A stretch of 64,000 nt of DNA from Lunatimonas lonarensis (GTDB lineage: Bacteria > Bacteroidota > Bacteroidia > Cytophagales > Cyclobacteriaceae): NCBI RefSeq assembly GCF_000390185.1, contig NZ_AQHR01000049.1, positions 62,001 to 126,000 of the forward strand, written 5' to 3'. Both the position numbers and the translations under genes were made by a program. The first letter of the stretch is position 1; each line of letters opens with the position of its first letter. Under the pieces are notes generated by a model. The model made no database searches, was not told the origin of the DNA, and worked only from the letters and a program-made list of their open reading frames with translations. Below, piece by piece: positions 54,461 to 63,604 of the stretch.

Positions 54461-56098
54461 TCAACTCTTTGCCATTTCCGTGGGTTTTAGTTCCTTTGTC
54501 AAGCTTTTTTTGGCCAAAAATATCAGGGCAAAGGATAACACGAACAAAATTGCCGCTATCACCGACAGCGTATAGGATTCCTGTCTGAAGTTGTTCCAAG
54601 CAAATAGACCCAGTGAACTTAGCGTTACAGTGAACATAAAGAACATGGGAATCGTGACAAAAGTCGGATTCACTTTTTTCCGGATCAGCCATACCGAAAT
54701 GGTCAGCAATGCGAGAGCCGCCAAAAGCTGATTGGCCGATCCGAAAATAGGCCACAGCGTAGAGAATCCTCCGCTTTGGAGAAGCACCACGGAAAGTACT
54801 ACTACCACGAAGGTAGATAGATACCTATTTTGGGAAATTTTTTTCCCAACTGGGTGTGTCACGTCTTCGAAATACTCCTGCAATGTAAACCTCGCCAAAC
54901 GGGTACACGTATCCAAGGTTGTGAGCGCAAAGGCTGAAACCGTAAGTGCCACAAAACCTACCGCAAAGGTTTGATTTACGCCCATGGCAGATATAATTGC
55001 ACCCAGACCGTCGGCAAACAAGGGAACAGGCCCTTGATCGGCCAGCCTGGTCATATAATCCGAACGGGAGAGGACGATTACTGCACCCACCGAAATAATC
55101 GCCAAGAAAGACTCTATAAGCATCCCCCCATAGCCTACAAGCTTGACATCTTCCTCTCGATCTATCTGCTTTGACGTAGTACCGGAAGCAACGAGGGAAT
55201 GGAATCCAGAAATCGCCCCACAAGCAATGGTGACAAACAAGACTGGAAATATAAAGCCCAAGGTTTCGCTGGACACGTGGATTTCCGTATCCATCACAAT
55301 GGTAGGATTTGCGACAAACACTCCTATCACAGCAGCTAAGATCAACCCATATAACAAAAAGCTATTGAGGTAGTCCCTAGGCTGTAACAGCATGGACACC
55401 GGGGCAACAGAGGCAATGAATGCGTAGGCCAACAGCACATAGATCCAAGACTGATACTCCAAGGCAAAGGGAATCTGCATCCCAACATACACAAAAAAAT
55501 ACATCAGGATCACACCCATCACGGTGATGATTGCAAAGGCGGATTTTTTGTGTGCACTTCGCTTATTCACAAATCCGAACGCCACCGCCAAGAGGATAAA
55601 CAAGATCGAAGCGGAAGCCACGCCCGGGTTGTTGATAAAGGTCTTGGCAATGATATCCGCAAAGACGGCAATGATCAAAATCAGCGTTGAAAAGCTAAAT
55701 AGGATAAAAAGCCGCTTCCCGCTCTTTCCTATGTTGTTCTGAATGATTACACCGATTGATTTGCCATCATTCCTCAGCGACGCCACCATGCTGCCCAAAT
55801 CATGCACGGCACCAAAAAATATACCCCCAAGCAGAATCCAAATTACCGCGGGAATCCATCCAAAGGTAATGGCGATAATGGGTCCTACAATCGGCCCGGC
55901 ACCTGCTATCGAGGCGAAATGATGCCCCAAAACGACGATAGGCTTACTCGGAATATAATCTACCCCATCATTAAGACGATGTGACGGAGTGATATTGTCA
56001 TTGGTTATTTTAAACTTTTTGAACACATACTTACCATAGGTAAAGTAGGCACCGGTCAGAATTACAGCCGATAATACAAAAAGATAGGTTAATTGCAT
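54461..56098 (-). CDS. cstA: CstA-family carbon starvation / pyruvate-type transporter
   Basis: This 545-residue protein with about 14 hydrophobic segments has the CstA signatures PIVVLGHHFASIAGAGPIVG and GAISGFHSLVASGTTSKQ. CstA proteins take up peptides or pyruvate. It is shorter than E. coli CstA (701 residues) and ends with a basic tail after the last helix, a size I recall for other short CstA members. It is transcribed away from the mscS-type gene. Confidence 0.94.
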   Translation of the reverse strand: MQLTYLFVLSAVILTGAYFTYGKYVFKKFKITNDNITPSHRLNDGVDYIPSKPIVVLGHHFASIAGAGPIVGPIIAITFGWIPAVIWILLGGIFFGAVHDLGSMVASLRNDGKSIGVIIQNNIGKSGKRLFILFSFSTLILIIAVFADIIAKTFINNPGVASASILFILLAVAFGFVNKRSAHKKSAFAIITVMGVILMYFFVYVGMQIPFALEYQSWIYVLLAYAFIASVAPVSMLLQPRDYLNSFLLYGLILAAVIGVFVANPTIVMDTEIHVSSETLGFIFPVLFVTIACGAISGFHSLVASGTTSKQIDREEDVKLVGYGGMLIESFLAIISVGAVIVLSRSDYMTRLADQGPVPLFADGLGAIISAMGVNQTFAVGFVALTVSAFALTTLDTCTRLARFTLQEYFEDVTHPVGKKISQNRYLSTFVVVVLSVVLLQSGGFSTLWPIFGSANQLLAALALLTISVWLIRKKVNPTFVTIPMFFMFTVTLSSLGLFAWNNFRQESYTLSVIAAILFVLSFALIFLAKKSLTKELKPTEMAKS

Positions 56099-56246
56099 GG
56101 TTTTTGGTAGAAGTTAGGTCGCCATAAGGCGATTTGAACACGGTCATGTAGAAAACACGACTAAAGATAGGCAGAAATACCGTTCGTAGGCCTGTCGAGA
56201 AAAAATTTCTTTCCATTCTTTTACCCCGTCCAACCAACCATTTGAT

Positions 56247-57311
56247 ATGACGCAGGAAAAACTAATCTTCATGCTAACCATCTTGGCCTCTTTACTGGCC
56301 AGCCACCTGTTACTGTATTTGTTCTTTAGACGGCTTGCCTCGTTTTTCTATAAGCCGACCACCGACAAAGGAAAAAGAGCCCTGAGAAAACTTGGGTTTT
56401 CGTTGAAATGGGGATTGTTCTTTGTGATCTTTCCCTTGGCAGAGCGTTATTTCTCCCCCGACGACATGGATTACCTTAGGCATCATCCGTTGTTTTCCGT
56501 GCTCTTTGTCGTAAACCTGACGTGGATTCTCGTGGAGCTGTCCAATGTAGTCAGGCATCGGATATTGGAAAGTTTTGATTTTGGCAAAAGCGACAACCTG
56601 AAAGAACGCCGAATGATCACCCAATTGGATTTTATCCGCAAGGTCTTTGTGATCGTGGTGGTGGTCATTGCCTCTGCGAGCATACTGATGCAATTTGAAT
56701 CCGCACGGAACATCGGTGCCGGGTTGCTGACATCAGCGGGAATACTCGGTATCATCGTAGGTTTTGCAGCGCAAAAATCCATCGCAAATTTACTGGCAGG
56801 ATTTCAGATTGCCTTTACCCAACCTATTCGCCTGGATGATGTGGTCGTGCTGGAGGGCGAGTGGGGCAAGATCGAAGAAATCAACCTCACCTACGTAGTG
56901 GTCAAGATTTGGGATCAGCGGAGATTGGTGCTCCCCATCACTTATTTTTTGGAAAAGCCATTTCAAAACTGGACAAGGACAACGGCAGATATATGGGGGA
57001 CTGTCTTTTTATACGTAGACCATACCATTCCGATCGAGCCATTGAAACAACATCTAAAGGAACTGCTGGACTCAAGCCCCCTTTGGGATGGGAAGGTGCA
57101 GGTACTTCAAGTAACAGACATACGGGAGCGAACAGTCGAGCTCCGCTGCCTTATGAGTGCCCGCGATAGCCCTGGTGCCTTTGATCTGAGGTGCTTCGTG
57201 AGGGAAAAAATGCTTGATTTCATCCAGAGGAACTATCCAGAATCCCTTCCAAAAACAAGAATCTCATTGGAAAAGGAGCAAACCGTCTCCGGACAACTGG
57301 CACAACCCTAG
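56247..57311 (+). CDS. MscS-family mechanosensitive channel
   Basis: This 354-residue protein has four N-terminal hydrophobic segments and the MscS core with GILGIIVGFAAQKSIANLLA in the pore helix. The beta-domain follows (PIRLDDVVVLEGEWGKIEEI and LPITYFLEKPFQNWTR) with an alpha-beta C-terminus. These channels release solutes on hypo-osmotic shock. No partner gene lies beside it. Length and motif placement are normal for small multi-helix MscS relatives. Confidence 0.95.
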   Translation: MTQEKLIFMLTILASLLASHLLLYLFFRRLASFFYKPTTDKGKRALRKLGFSLKWGLFFVIFPLAERYFSPDDMDYLRHHPLFSVLFVVNLTWILVELSNVVRHRILESFDFGKSDNLKERRMITQLDFIRKVFVIVVVVIASASILMQFESARNIGAGLLTSAGILGIIVGFAAQKSIANLLAGFQIAFTQPIRLDDVVVLEGEWGKIEEINLTYVVVKIWDQRRLVLPITYFLEKPFQNWTRTTADIWGTVFLYVDHTIPIEPLKQHLKELLDSSPLWDGKVQVLQVTDIRERTVELRCLMSARDSPGAFDLRCFVREKMLDFIQRNYPESLPKTRISLEKEQTVSGQLAQP

Positions 57312-57357
57312 AAAAATGGTTTCCTTTGTGAGAATTTTATTTAACCGATATTACGCA

Positions 57358-57365
57358 TAAATTTG
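57358..57365 (+). promoter_or_regulatory. -7 box for accD
   Basis: TAAATTTG followed by TG lies 40 bases before the accD start. No -33 box at the usual spacing was seen. Confidence 0.4.
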
Positions 57366-57405
57366 TGTTCGCTAAAAAGAGACTTCGTCCCTAAACACCC
57401 TACTA

Positions 57406-58248
57406 ATGGCTTGGTTTAAAAGAAAAGACGCTGGCATCAAAACTTCCACTGAGGAAAAAAAAGATACCCCTGATGGGCTTTGGTATAAAACCCCAAAGGG
57501 TAACATCATCCACACCAGAGAGCTAAAAAACAACTCCTATGTGTGCCCCGATGACGAATACCATGTAAAAATCGGCTCAAAAGAATATTTTGAGATACTT
57601 TTTGATGAAAACAAGTACACAGAGCTCGATGCGGGGATGACCTCCGGAGATCCCCTTCGCTTTGTCGATACCAAGGCCTACACTACCCGAATAAAGGAAA
57701 CAATCGCTAAAACAGACCTTAAAGATGCGGCACGTTCCGCTGTGGGAAAACTTAACGGCACTGAAATCGTAATCACCTGTATGGATTTCAATTTCATCGG
57801 TGGATCGATGGGTTCAGTGGTTGGGGAAAAGATCGCCAGGGCAATAGACTATGCATTAAAGCACAAGGTGCCTTTTTTGATGATCTCCAAGTCGGGTGGT
57901 GCACGGATGATGGAGGCGGGGTTTAGCCTTATGCAAATGGCAAAGACCTCTGCCAAGTTGGCTCAGCTCGATGACGCAGGCATACCCTATATTTCACTCC
58001 TCACTGACCCAACCACAGGAGGGGTAACAGCCTCCTATGCGATGTTGGGTGACTTCAACATTGCAGAACCGGGGGCTTTGATTGGCTTTGCAGGGCCCCG
58101 TGTGATCCGGGAGACGATAGGAAAAGACCTGCCCAAAGGTTTCCAAAGTTCCGAGTTTGTATTGGAACATGGTTTCCTTGACTTTATCATCGACCGACGA
58201 CAGTTGAAAAACAGATTGAGCACTTTGCTAAACCTATTGAAAAATTAA
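57406..58248 (+). CDS. accD: Acetyl-CoA carboxylase carboxyltransferase beta subunit, zinc ribbon lost
   Basis: AccD with AccA moves CO2 from carboxybiotin to acetyl-CoA in fatty acid synthesis. The 280-residue protein has the carboxyltransferase core ([46 protein letters not shown]). E. coli AccD has a four-Cys zinc ribbon at the N-terminus. Here the matching region reads [10 protein letters not shown] and [10 protein letters not shown], so only one Cys remains and the ribbon cannot form as usual. The rest is normal, and the gene is probably functional. accA is not in the window. Confidence 0.96.
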   Translation: MAWFKRKDAGIKTSTEEKKDTPDGLWYKTPKGNIIHTRELKNNSYVCPDDEYHVKIGSKEYFEILFDENKYTELDAGMTSGDPLRFVDTKAYTTRIKETIAKTDLKDAARSAVGKLNGTEIVITCMDFNFIGGSMGSVVGEKIARAIDYALKHKVPFLMISKSGGARMMEAGFSLMQMAKTSAKLAQLDDAGIPYISLLTDPTTGGVTASYAMLGDFNIAEPGALIGFAGPRVIRETIGKDLPKGFQSSEFVLEHGFLDFIIDRRQLKNRLSTLLNLLKN

Positions 58249-58318
58249 CAGTTTAAATCGGTAGGGATAAAGCGTCCTAAAATTTGGAATAAAGTAAAGG
58301 TGTTAAGCGATTATTGAA

Positions 58319-58326
58319 TATATTTG
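58319..58326 (+). promoter_or_regulatory. -7 box for nqrF
   Basis: TATATTTG followed by C lies 50 bases before the nqrF ATG. No good -33 element was seen. Confidence 0.42.
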
Positions 58327-58376
58327 CAATCGTTTAATCCGGATTTGTCGTACTGAAAAGAAAAAAACATCGTTAA

Positions 58377-59681
58377 ATGAGTTCAGTAATCATTACCTCG
58401 ATCGTAGCATTTACGTTGATTATTTTGCTACTTGTGTTCATCCTTCTTTTTGCCCAGTCCAAGCTAGTCGCCTCTGGAGATGTGAAAATCATCATCAACG
58501 GAGACGAAAAAAACCCAATCATAGCCTCGGCAGGATCCACGCTGCTGAATACCTTGGGAAACAAGAAAATATTTCTCCCTTCAGCCTGTGGCGGCGGCGG
58601 AACCTGCGCCATGTGTAAATGTACAATAGAAGATGGCGGAGGAGAGGTGCTTCCTACGGAGGTCGGTCATCTTAGTAGAGCCGAGCAGCAAAGTAAAGTT
58701 AGGCTTTCATGCCAAGTGAAAGTTAAGAACGACATGCGCATCCGTATTCCAGAAGAAATCTTTGGAATCAAAAAATGGGAGTGCGAAGTGGTATCCAACT
58801 ACAACGTTTCCACTTTCATCAAAGAGTTTGTAGTAAAATTACCCGAGGGTGAAATTCTTGAGTTTGAACCGGGAGGATACATACAAATTGACGTACCGGC
58901 AATCACAGTTAATTACAAGGATATTGATATTACGCCTCACCCAGATCTTGGTCACCCACAGGAAGTGTACAAGAGCGATTGGGATAAATTCGGTCTTTGG
59001 GATTTGGTGATGAAAAATGATGAGCCGTTGTTCAGGGCTTACTCAATGGCCAATCACCCAGCTGAGGGAAATATCGTCATGCTGACCATCCGTATTGCAA
59101 CGCCACCATGGGATAGGGCCAACAACAGATGGATGGATGTTAACCCAGGCGTTTGTTCTTCCTATGTGTTTGGCAGAAAACCAGGTGACAAAGTAACGAT
59201 ATCAGGCCCATATGGTGAATTCCACATAAATCCAACTCAACGGGAGATGGTATACATAGGTGGAGGTGCGGGCATGGCCCCATTAAGGTCTCATTTGTTC
59301 CACCTTTTCCACACTGAAAAATCCAACCGAAAAGTATCTTATTGGTACGGTGGTAGGTCAAAGAAAGAGCTCTTCTACGTAGAGCATTTCCGTGAGATTG
59401 AAAAGGACTTCCCGAACTTCAACTTCCATATTGGACTCTCAGAGCCTCTCCCCGAAGACAACTGGAAAGTAAAGGAATCCTTGGACGATAAAAATGGCGA
59501 TGGTTACGTTGGATTTATCCATCAGGTATTGTATGACAACTACCTCAAATTCAAGGATGAGCCAGACGAAATCGAGTTTTATCTTTGCGGTCCTCCATTG
59601 ATGAATGCCGCAGTGCTCAAGCTGTTGGATGATCTGGGTGTACCGAATGAAAATATTCGCTTCGACGACTTTGGAGGATAA
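58377..59681 (+). CDS. nqrF: Na+-translocating NADH:quinone reductase subunit F
   Basis: NqrF is the NADH-oxidising subunit of the sodium pump Na+-NQR. The 434-residue protein has one N-terminal membrane helix (about 4-26) and a 2Fe-2S domain with Cys71, 77 and 80 ([11 protein letters not shown]) and Cys112. An FAD domain (RAYSMANHP) and an NADH domain ([14 protein letters not shown] and [12 protein letters not shown]) follow, ending NIRFDDFGG. In many bacteria it is the last gene of nqrABCDEF, but here it has its own -7 box and terminator and the other subunits are not nearby. Confidence 0.97.
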   Translation: MSSVIITSIVAFTLIILLLVFILLFAQSKLVASGDVKIIINGDEKNPIIASAGSTLLNTLGNKKIFLPSACGGGGTCAMCKCTIEDGGGEVLPTEVGHLSRAEQQSKVRLSCQVKVKNDMRIRIPEEIFGIKKWECEVVSNYNVSTFIKEFVVKLPEGEILEFEPGGYIQIDVPAITVNYKDIDITPHPDLGHPQEVYKSDWDKFGLWDLVMKNDEPLFRAYSMANHPAEGNIVMLTIRIATPPWDRANNRWMDVNPGVCSSYVFGRKPGDKVTISGPYGEFHINPTQREMVYIGGGAGMAPLRSHLFHLFHTEKSNRKVSYWYGGRSKKELFYVEHFREIEKDFPNFNFHIGLSEPLPEDNWKVKESLDDKNGDGYVGFIHQVLYDNYLKFKDEPDEIEFYLCGPPLMNAAVLKLLDDLGVPNENIRFDDFGG

Positions 59682-59684
59682 TAC

Positions 59685-59714
59685 AAAAAGTCCCGCAGGT
59701 AGCGGGACTTTTTT
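59685..59714 (+). terminator. Terminator after nqrF
   Basis: A stem of about 11 bases (59686-59696 with 59702-59712) with a 5-base loop is followed by a T-run. It lies just after the nqrF stop codon. Confidence 0.92.
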
Positions 59715-59736
59715 CGTTATATCGGTTGATTTTCCC

Positions 59737-59744
59737 TATTTTTG
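59737..59744 (+). promoter_or_regulatory. -7 box for the ureohydrolase-like gene
   Basis: TATTTTTG lies 30 bases before the ATG at 59775 and just after the nqrF terminator. It supports that start over the upstream in-frame codon at 59742, which would lie within the box. Confidence 0.42.
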
Positions 59745-59774
59745 ATTAATAACACAGGCAACAACCCCAACAGA

Positions 59775-60926
59775 ATGGATCTAAAGATATTTTTCGAACC
59801 ACTTCCTGAAGCTTTGTACCTTCAACCTAGATCACATAATGCCTTTTTCGAGGGGATAAATTGCCACGGAGAACATTTCCCAAGTCTACAAGGAATCCAA
59901 CTGGCGATAATCGGACTGGAGGAATACAGAGGCTCAGAAGGACTGCCTAACGGCCCCGAATCAGCCTACGCGGTACGAGAAAAACTGTATCGCCTGAAAA
60001 AAGGGCAAGGACTCTATAAAATAGCGGACCTGGGTACGCTCAGATCGGGAGAAACCCAAAAGGAAACCTGCCAACTTATCCGTTCCATCGGCGAGTTTCT
60101 CATCAACCAAGAGATATTGCCCATCTTTATAGGAGGCTCGCACGACCTGGATTTTGGCCAATACCTCGCCTATGAAAAAATGCGAAAGATGATAAGTGTA
60201 CTAACCGTAGATGCCAAAATGGACATGGAGGACAACGGTACCGCAGCGCAAACCCATTCCCAACAAATCGTACTTCACCGTCCCAACTTTATCTTTAACT
60301 ACTGCCATCTTGCCTACCAAAGCTTCCTTACCGACACCGATTTGGTAGCCACCCTCGAAAAACTGTATTTTGATCACGTTAGACTCGGCAAGCTTCGGGA
60401 CAACTTCCAGGAAGTCGAGCCGTTGATTCGGAATGCAGACATGGTGAGTTTTGATTTATGTGCAGTAAAATCAACAGACGCTCCGGGAGCTATAGACGGC
60501 CAGCCCTTTGGCATGACTTCTGAAGAAGCCTGCCAAGTAAGCTGGTTTGCAGGCACCAATGAGAAACTAAGCTCGGTAGGCTTCTATGGGTATCATAGCA
60601 GCCTTGACGACGCACGCTACAGCACAGCATCCGTATTAGCTACGATGGTATGGTATTTCATCGAGGGATTTTATCAACGTAAGGACAGCCTTTCATTCAA
60701 AAGCAGCGACTATACCATGTACACTGTCTCCATGGATGCTTCGCCTTCCATGCTGCACTTCTACAAAAGCAACCGAAGCGGAAAATGGTGGATGGAAGTA
60801 CCGGTGGCCGATATGGGAAAATTTGGAGATCATACGATCATACCCTGTAGCTACGAGGATTACCAGGTGGCATTGCGTGGCGAAATCCCCGAGCGATGGG
60901 TAAATGCCCAACTGAAGCTCCCTTGA
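59775..60926 (+). CDS. Ureohydrolase (arginase/formimidoylglutamase) superfamily protein with altered metal site
   Basis: From the ATG at 59775 the protein is 383 residues. It has the ureohydrolase fold motifs but two of the usual manganese ligands are changed. GGSHD keeps its His. The DAHxD motif reads DAKMD (Lys for His), and SxDxDxxDP reads SFDLCAVKSTDAPG (Cys for the second Asp). Related Bacteroidetes proteins are annotated as formimidoylglutamase. It may use metals differently or have lost catalysis. The upstream Met at 59742 lies inside the promoter box and is rejected. Confidence 0.88.
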   Translation: MDLKIFFEPLPEALYLQPRSHNAFFEGINCHGEHFPSLQGIQLAIIGLEEYRGSEGLPNGPESAYAVREKLYRLKKGQGLYKIADLGTLRSGETQKETCQLIRSIGEFLINQEILPIFIGGSHDLDFGQYLAYEKMRKMISVLTVDAKMDMEDNGTAAQTHSQQIVLHRPNFIFNYCHLAYQSFLTDTDLVATLEKLYFDHVRLGKLRDNFQEVEPLIRNADMVSFDLCAVKSTDAPGAIDGQPFGMTSEEACQVSWFAGTNEKLSSVGFYGYHSSLDDARYSTASVLATMVWYFIEGFYQRKDSLSFKSSDYTMYTVSMDASPSMLHFYKSNRSGKWWMEVPVADMGKFGDHTIIPCSYEDYQVALRGEIPERWVNAQLKLP

Positions 60927-60969
60927 GGGTGAAATTTCTGAAAACCTCCTAATCTTTTTGTAAATTATC

Positions 60970-60977
60970 TATCTTTG
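60970..60977 (+). promoter_or_regulatory. -7 box for the cytochrome b5-like gene
   Basis: TATCTTTG lies 15 bases before the ATG at 60993 and favours it over the upstream in-frame codon at 60975, which is within the box. No -33 box at the usual spacing was seen. Confidence 0.42.
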
Positions 60978-60992
60978 AGGGATCATCTGCCT

Positions 60993-61220
60993 ATGAAAAT
61001 CCTAACGAAAAGCCAACTATCTCTTTATAACGGACAGGATAAGCCTGAGATTTATGTTGCGTTCAATGGGCTGGTATACGATGTAAGCAAGTCCAGGCTT
61101 TGGAGAAACGGGAAACACTACGAACACTGGGCAGGTCAGGATTTGACCAATGAACTGACAGATGCCCCACACACAGCGCATGTGTTTGATAAATTTGAAC
61201 CCATCGCATACCTCAAATAA
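60993..61220 (+). CDS. Cytochrome b5-like heme-binding domain protein
   Basis: The 75-residue protein begins KILTKSQLSLYNGQDKPEIY and continues AFNGLVYDVSKSRLW. HYEHWAGQDLTNELTDAPH and HVFDKF follow, a short form of the cytochrome b5-like / steroid-binding family. The classic HPGG motif is absent; candidate ligands are His in HYEHWAG and in APHTAHVF. No signal peptide is present. It is followed by the kinase-like gene 2 bases later, possibly one operon. Confidence 0.86.
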   Translation: MKILTKSQLSLYNGQDKPEIYVAFNGLVYDVSKSRLWRNGKHYEHWAGQDLTNELTDAPHTAHVFDKFEPIAYLK

Positions 61221-61222
61221 AT

Positions 61223-62065
61223 ATGATTTTAATAGCTGACAGTGGTTCCAGCAAAACAGATTGGAGAGCAATCGGTAAAGGTGGTGAAATAACACAGTTT
61301 CGGACGGTTGGCTTTAATCCGTATTACCAAAACCCGGACGCCATGCTCCGTGATTTGCAGACAGAATCAATCCTTTCACTCAGGGGCGAAATCCAAGAGG
61401 TATATTTTTACGGGGCCGGATGCACCGGAGAAAAAAACAAAAAAACGGTTTCCCATCTTATTCGAACGGTATTGGGCGACGTACAGGTTTATGTTGACCA
61501 TGACCTTACCGCTGCAGCGAAGGCTACCTGCGGCCACAAAGCGGGCATTGCGTGCATTTTGGGGACTGGATCAAATAGCGGTGATTATGATGGTGAATCC
61601 ATAATTGCCAACCGCCCTTCTCCTGGATACCTGTTGGGAGATGAGGGAGGCGGCTCTTATATAGGGCGTCGTTTTCTTCAGGATTTTATCTACGACGACA
61701 TGCCTACGGAAATCCGTGAAATGCTGTTGGAGGAGACCCCATTGACAAATTTGGAAATCCAGGAAAATGTGTACCAAAAACCTTTCCCCAACAGATACAT
61801 GGCGGGCTTTTGCAAGTTTATACACGAGCACAAAAAACATCCGTACTGTTATCAGCTGTTTTACAATGGATTCCATGATTTTTTCAAACGGCATGTGATG
61901 CGCTACACCGATTTCCAACACAAACCGGTGAACTTCGTGGGCTCCATTGCATTTCACAACGGTGAAATATTACGAAAAGTCGGTACTGATCTCGGTATCC
62001 ATATTGATGTTATTCTAGAGGCTCCAATTGCTGGTCTCACCCTCTATCACCAAAATAAAATATGA
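61223..62065 (+). CDS. BadF/BadG-family N-acetylglucosamine kinase-like protein
   Basis: This 280-residue ASKHA-fold protein has phosphate-binding motifs ADSGSSKTDWR (about 4-14) and ILGTGSNSGDY (about 113-123), and GDEGGGSYIG near 142-151. The family includes N-acetylglucosamine kinases and activators of dehydratases. The overlap with murQ (ATGA at 62062-62065) makes a role in recycling cell-wall amino sugars likely, with this enzyme phosphorylating GlcNAc or MurNAc. The exact sugar cannot be read from sequence. Confidence 0.92.
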   Translation: MILIADSGSSKTDWRAIGKGGEITQFRTVGFNPYYQNPDAMLRDLQTESILSLRGEIQEVYFYGAGCTGEKNKKTVSHLIRTVLGDVQVYVDHDLTAAAKATCGHKAGIACILGTGSNSGDYDGESIIANRPSPGYLLGDEGGGSYIGRRFLQDFIYDDMPTEIREMLLEETPLTNLEIQENVYQKPFPNRYMAGFCKFIHEHKKHPYCYQLFYNGFHDFFKRHVMRYTDFQHKPVNFVGSIAFHNGEILRKVGTDLGIHIDVILEAPIAGLTLYHQNKI

Positions 62066-62877
62066 GCACAACAACCGAAAGCAGTTCATTCTATGACAAT
62101 TTGGAGCAGATGTCCATTTCGGAGCTGCTTGCCAACATGAACAAAGAAGATCAAACGGTTCCGTTGGCTGTGGCCAAATCCCTTCCCCAAATCGAAAGGT
62201 TAGTCGCAGCCATCGTTCCGAAGATGGAGCAGGGTGGCCGGCTATTTTACATCGGAGCAGGAACCAGTGGACGGTTGGGCATATTGGATGCCTCCGAGTG
62301 TCCTCCTACCTACGGAGTGCCACACGATTTGGTAATCGGGATTATAGCCGGTGGTGATACCGCTATACGGAAGGCAGTAGAGAATGCCGAGGATGATCCG
62401 GCACAAGCCTGGGAAGATATCCAAAAATTCGGATTCAACGAAAACGATTCCGTGATTGGAATAGCAGCATCAGGCACTACACCCTACGTCATAGGGGGAC
62501 TAAAGGCCGCCAACGAGGCCGGATTACTTTCCGGATGCATCACCTGCAACGCCGGCAGTCCGCTAGCTGCTGTCGCTCAGCTGCCGGTAGAGGTGGTGGT
62601 AGGCCCTGAGTTTGTTACCGGCAGCACGCGAATGAAATCCGGTACCGCACAAAAGCTGGTGCTTAATATGATTTCCACCAGTGTAATGATCAAACTGGGA
62701 AAGGTGAAGGGAAACAAGATGGTGGACATGCAGCTTTCCAACGAAAAACTGGTAAACAGGGGTACACGGATGATCATGGATGCCACCGGCTTGCCTGCGG
62801 AAAAAGCCAAAGAAATGCTCCTCGAGCACGGATCCGTAAGGGCTGCTGTGAATGCATTTGAAGCTGGCAAGAAGTAG
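62062..62877 (+). CDS. murQ: N-acetylmuramic acid 6-phosphate etherase
   Basis: MurQ cleaves the lactyl ether of MurNAc-6-phosphate, giving GlcNAc-6-phosphate and lactate, and feeds muropeptide sugar back into metabolism. The 271-residue protein has the SIS fold with YIGAGTSGRLGILDASECPPT (split here for length), AASGTTPYVIGG and FVTGSTRMKSGTAQK motifs. It is slightly shorter than E. coli MurQ (298). It overlaps the kinase-like gene by four bases, so the pair is one operon. A GH3 gene at the left edge may release the substrate. Confidence 0.97.
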   Translation: MSTTTESSSFYDNLEQMSISELLANMNKEDQTVPLAVAKSLPQIERLVAAIVPKMEQGGRLFYIGAGTSGRLGILDASECPPTYGVPHDLVIGIIAGGDTAIRKAVENAEDDPAQAWEDIQKFGFNENDSVIGIAASGTTPYVIGGLKAANEAGLLSGCITCNAGSPLAAVAQLPVEVVVGPEFVTGSTRMKSGTAQKLVLNMISTSVMIKLGKVKGNKMVDMQLSNEKLVNRGTRMIMDATGLPAEKAKEMLLEHGSVRAAVNAFEAGKK

Positions 62878-62883
62878 AAAAAA

Positions 62884-63504
62884 CTAGCGTTTCTCTACCG
62901 ATGCGTGCCCTGAAATCAGGAAACGTCTGCCCGTACCTACCTCCTCACAGAGAACTCTGGTTCGTCGGCTTTCCAGTTTTTCGAACATGCGGTTTTTAAA
63001 CATAAACTGCTGCCCCAGCATCAGGTCACTCAGCAAGATTTCCGATTCTCCCTTTGCCGCGGGATCGTATTTTCGAAGCTCTTTCATCAAAAACAGATCT
63101 GCTCCGGCGCTGGCTTTGGGATTAGACATATGCCTGCGCAGCGGAACGAGGACATCCATCGGAAAAACCTCCCTTACCAGCATGGGTTCCATTAGACGCT
63201 GAAACTCCCGTTTCCATTCCATGCCGTGCGGCATACGGGAACTTCCGTATTTAGCATATACCCGGTGATGTGCTACTTCGTGGATATAGGTAATCAGAAA
63301 TTGATAGGAATTCAAATCGTGATTGACCGTAATTTTCTGTACCGACCGATTTTTCCGATACGTGAAATCCCCCAGCTTGGAAGATCGCGACTTGGTGACA
63401 ACAAAATGAAAGGGATTTTCCTTCCAGAGCTCGTAGCAATAAGGAATGGCTTGGTCTGGCACACGGCCTGACAGAAATGCTGTCCACTCTTCCGGTTTAA
63501 TCAA
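62884..63504 (-). CDS. SprT-like zinc metalloprotease domain protein
   Basis: This 206-residue protein has the SprT-like HEVAHH motif (HEVAHHRVYAKYG, about 75-87) with a downstream PHGMEWKREF segment that carries the third ligand candidate. It fits the DUF45/SprT-like group (compare eukaryotic Spartan, which degrades DNA-protein crosslinks). The start is TTG; a -7 box lies 24 bases upstream. No ATG lies in the right place. It is convergent with murQ. Confidence 0.88.
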   Translation of the reverse strand: MIKPEEWTAFLSGRVPDQAIPYCYELWKENPFHFVVTKSRSSKLGDFTYRKNRSVQKITVNHDLNSYQFLITYIHEVAHHRVYAKYGSSRMPHGMEWKREFQRLMEPMLVREVFPMDVLVPLRRHMSNPKASAGADLFLMKELRKYDPAAKGESEILLSDLMLGQQFMFKNRMFEKLESRRTRVLCEEVGTGRRFLISGHASVEKR

Positions 63505-63527
63505 GGCCTCTAGGCAGTTGGTTAACG

Positions 63528-63535
63528 CAAATATA
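63528..63535 (-). promoter_or_regulatory. -7 box for the SprT-like gene
   Basis: The minus strand reads TATATTTG followed by C, 23 bases before the TTG start at 63504. This supports that start codon. Confidence 0.45.
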
Positions 63536-63604
63536 GCTAAAAAAGAAAGGTGTTAAAGGCCAGACTCTAATATTCAAGTTCCTCAAAACCCACCGTCCAC
63601 CACG

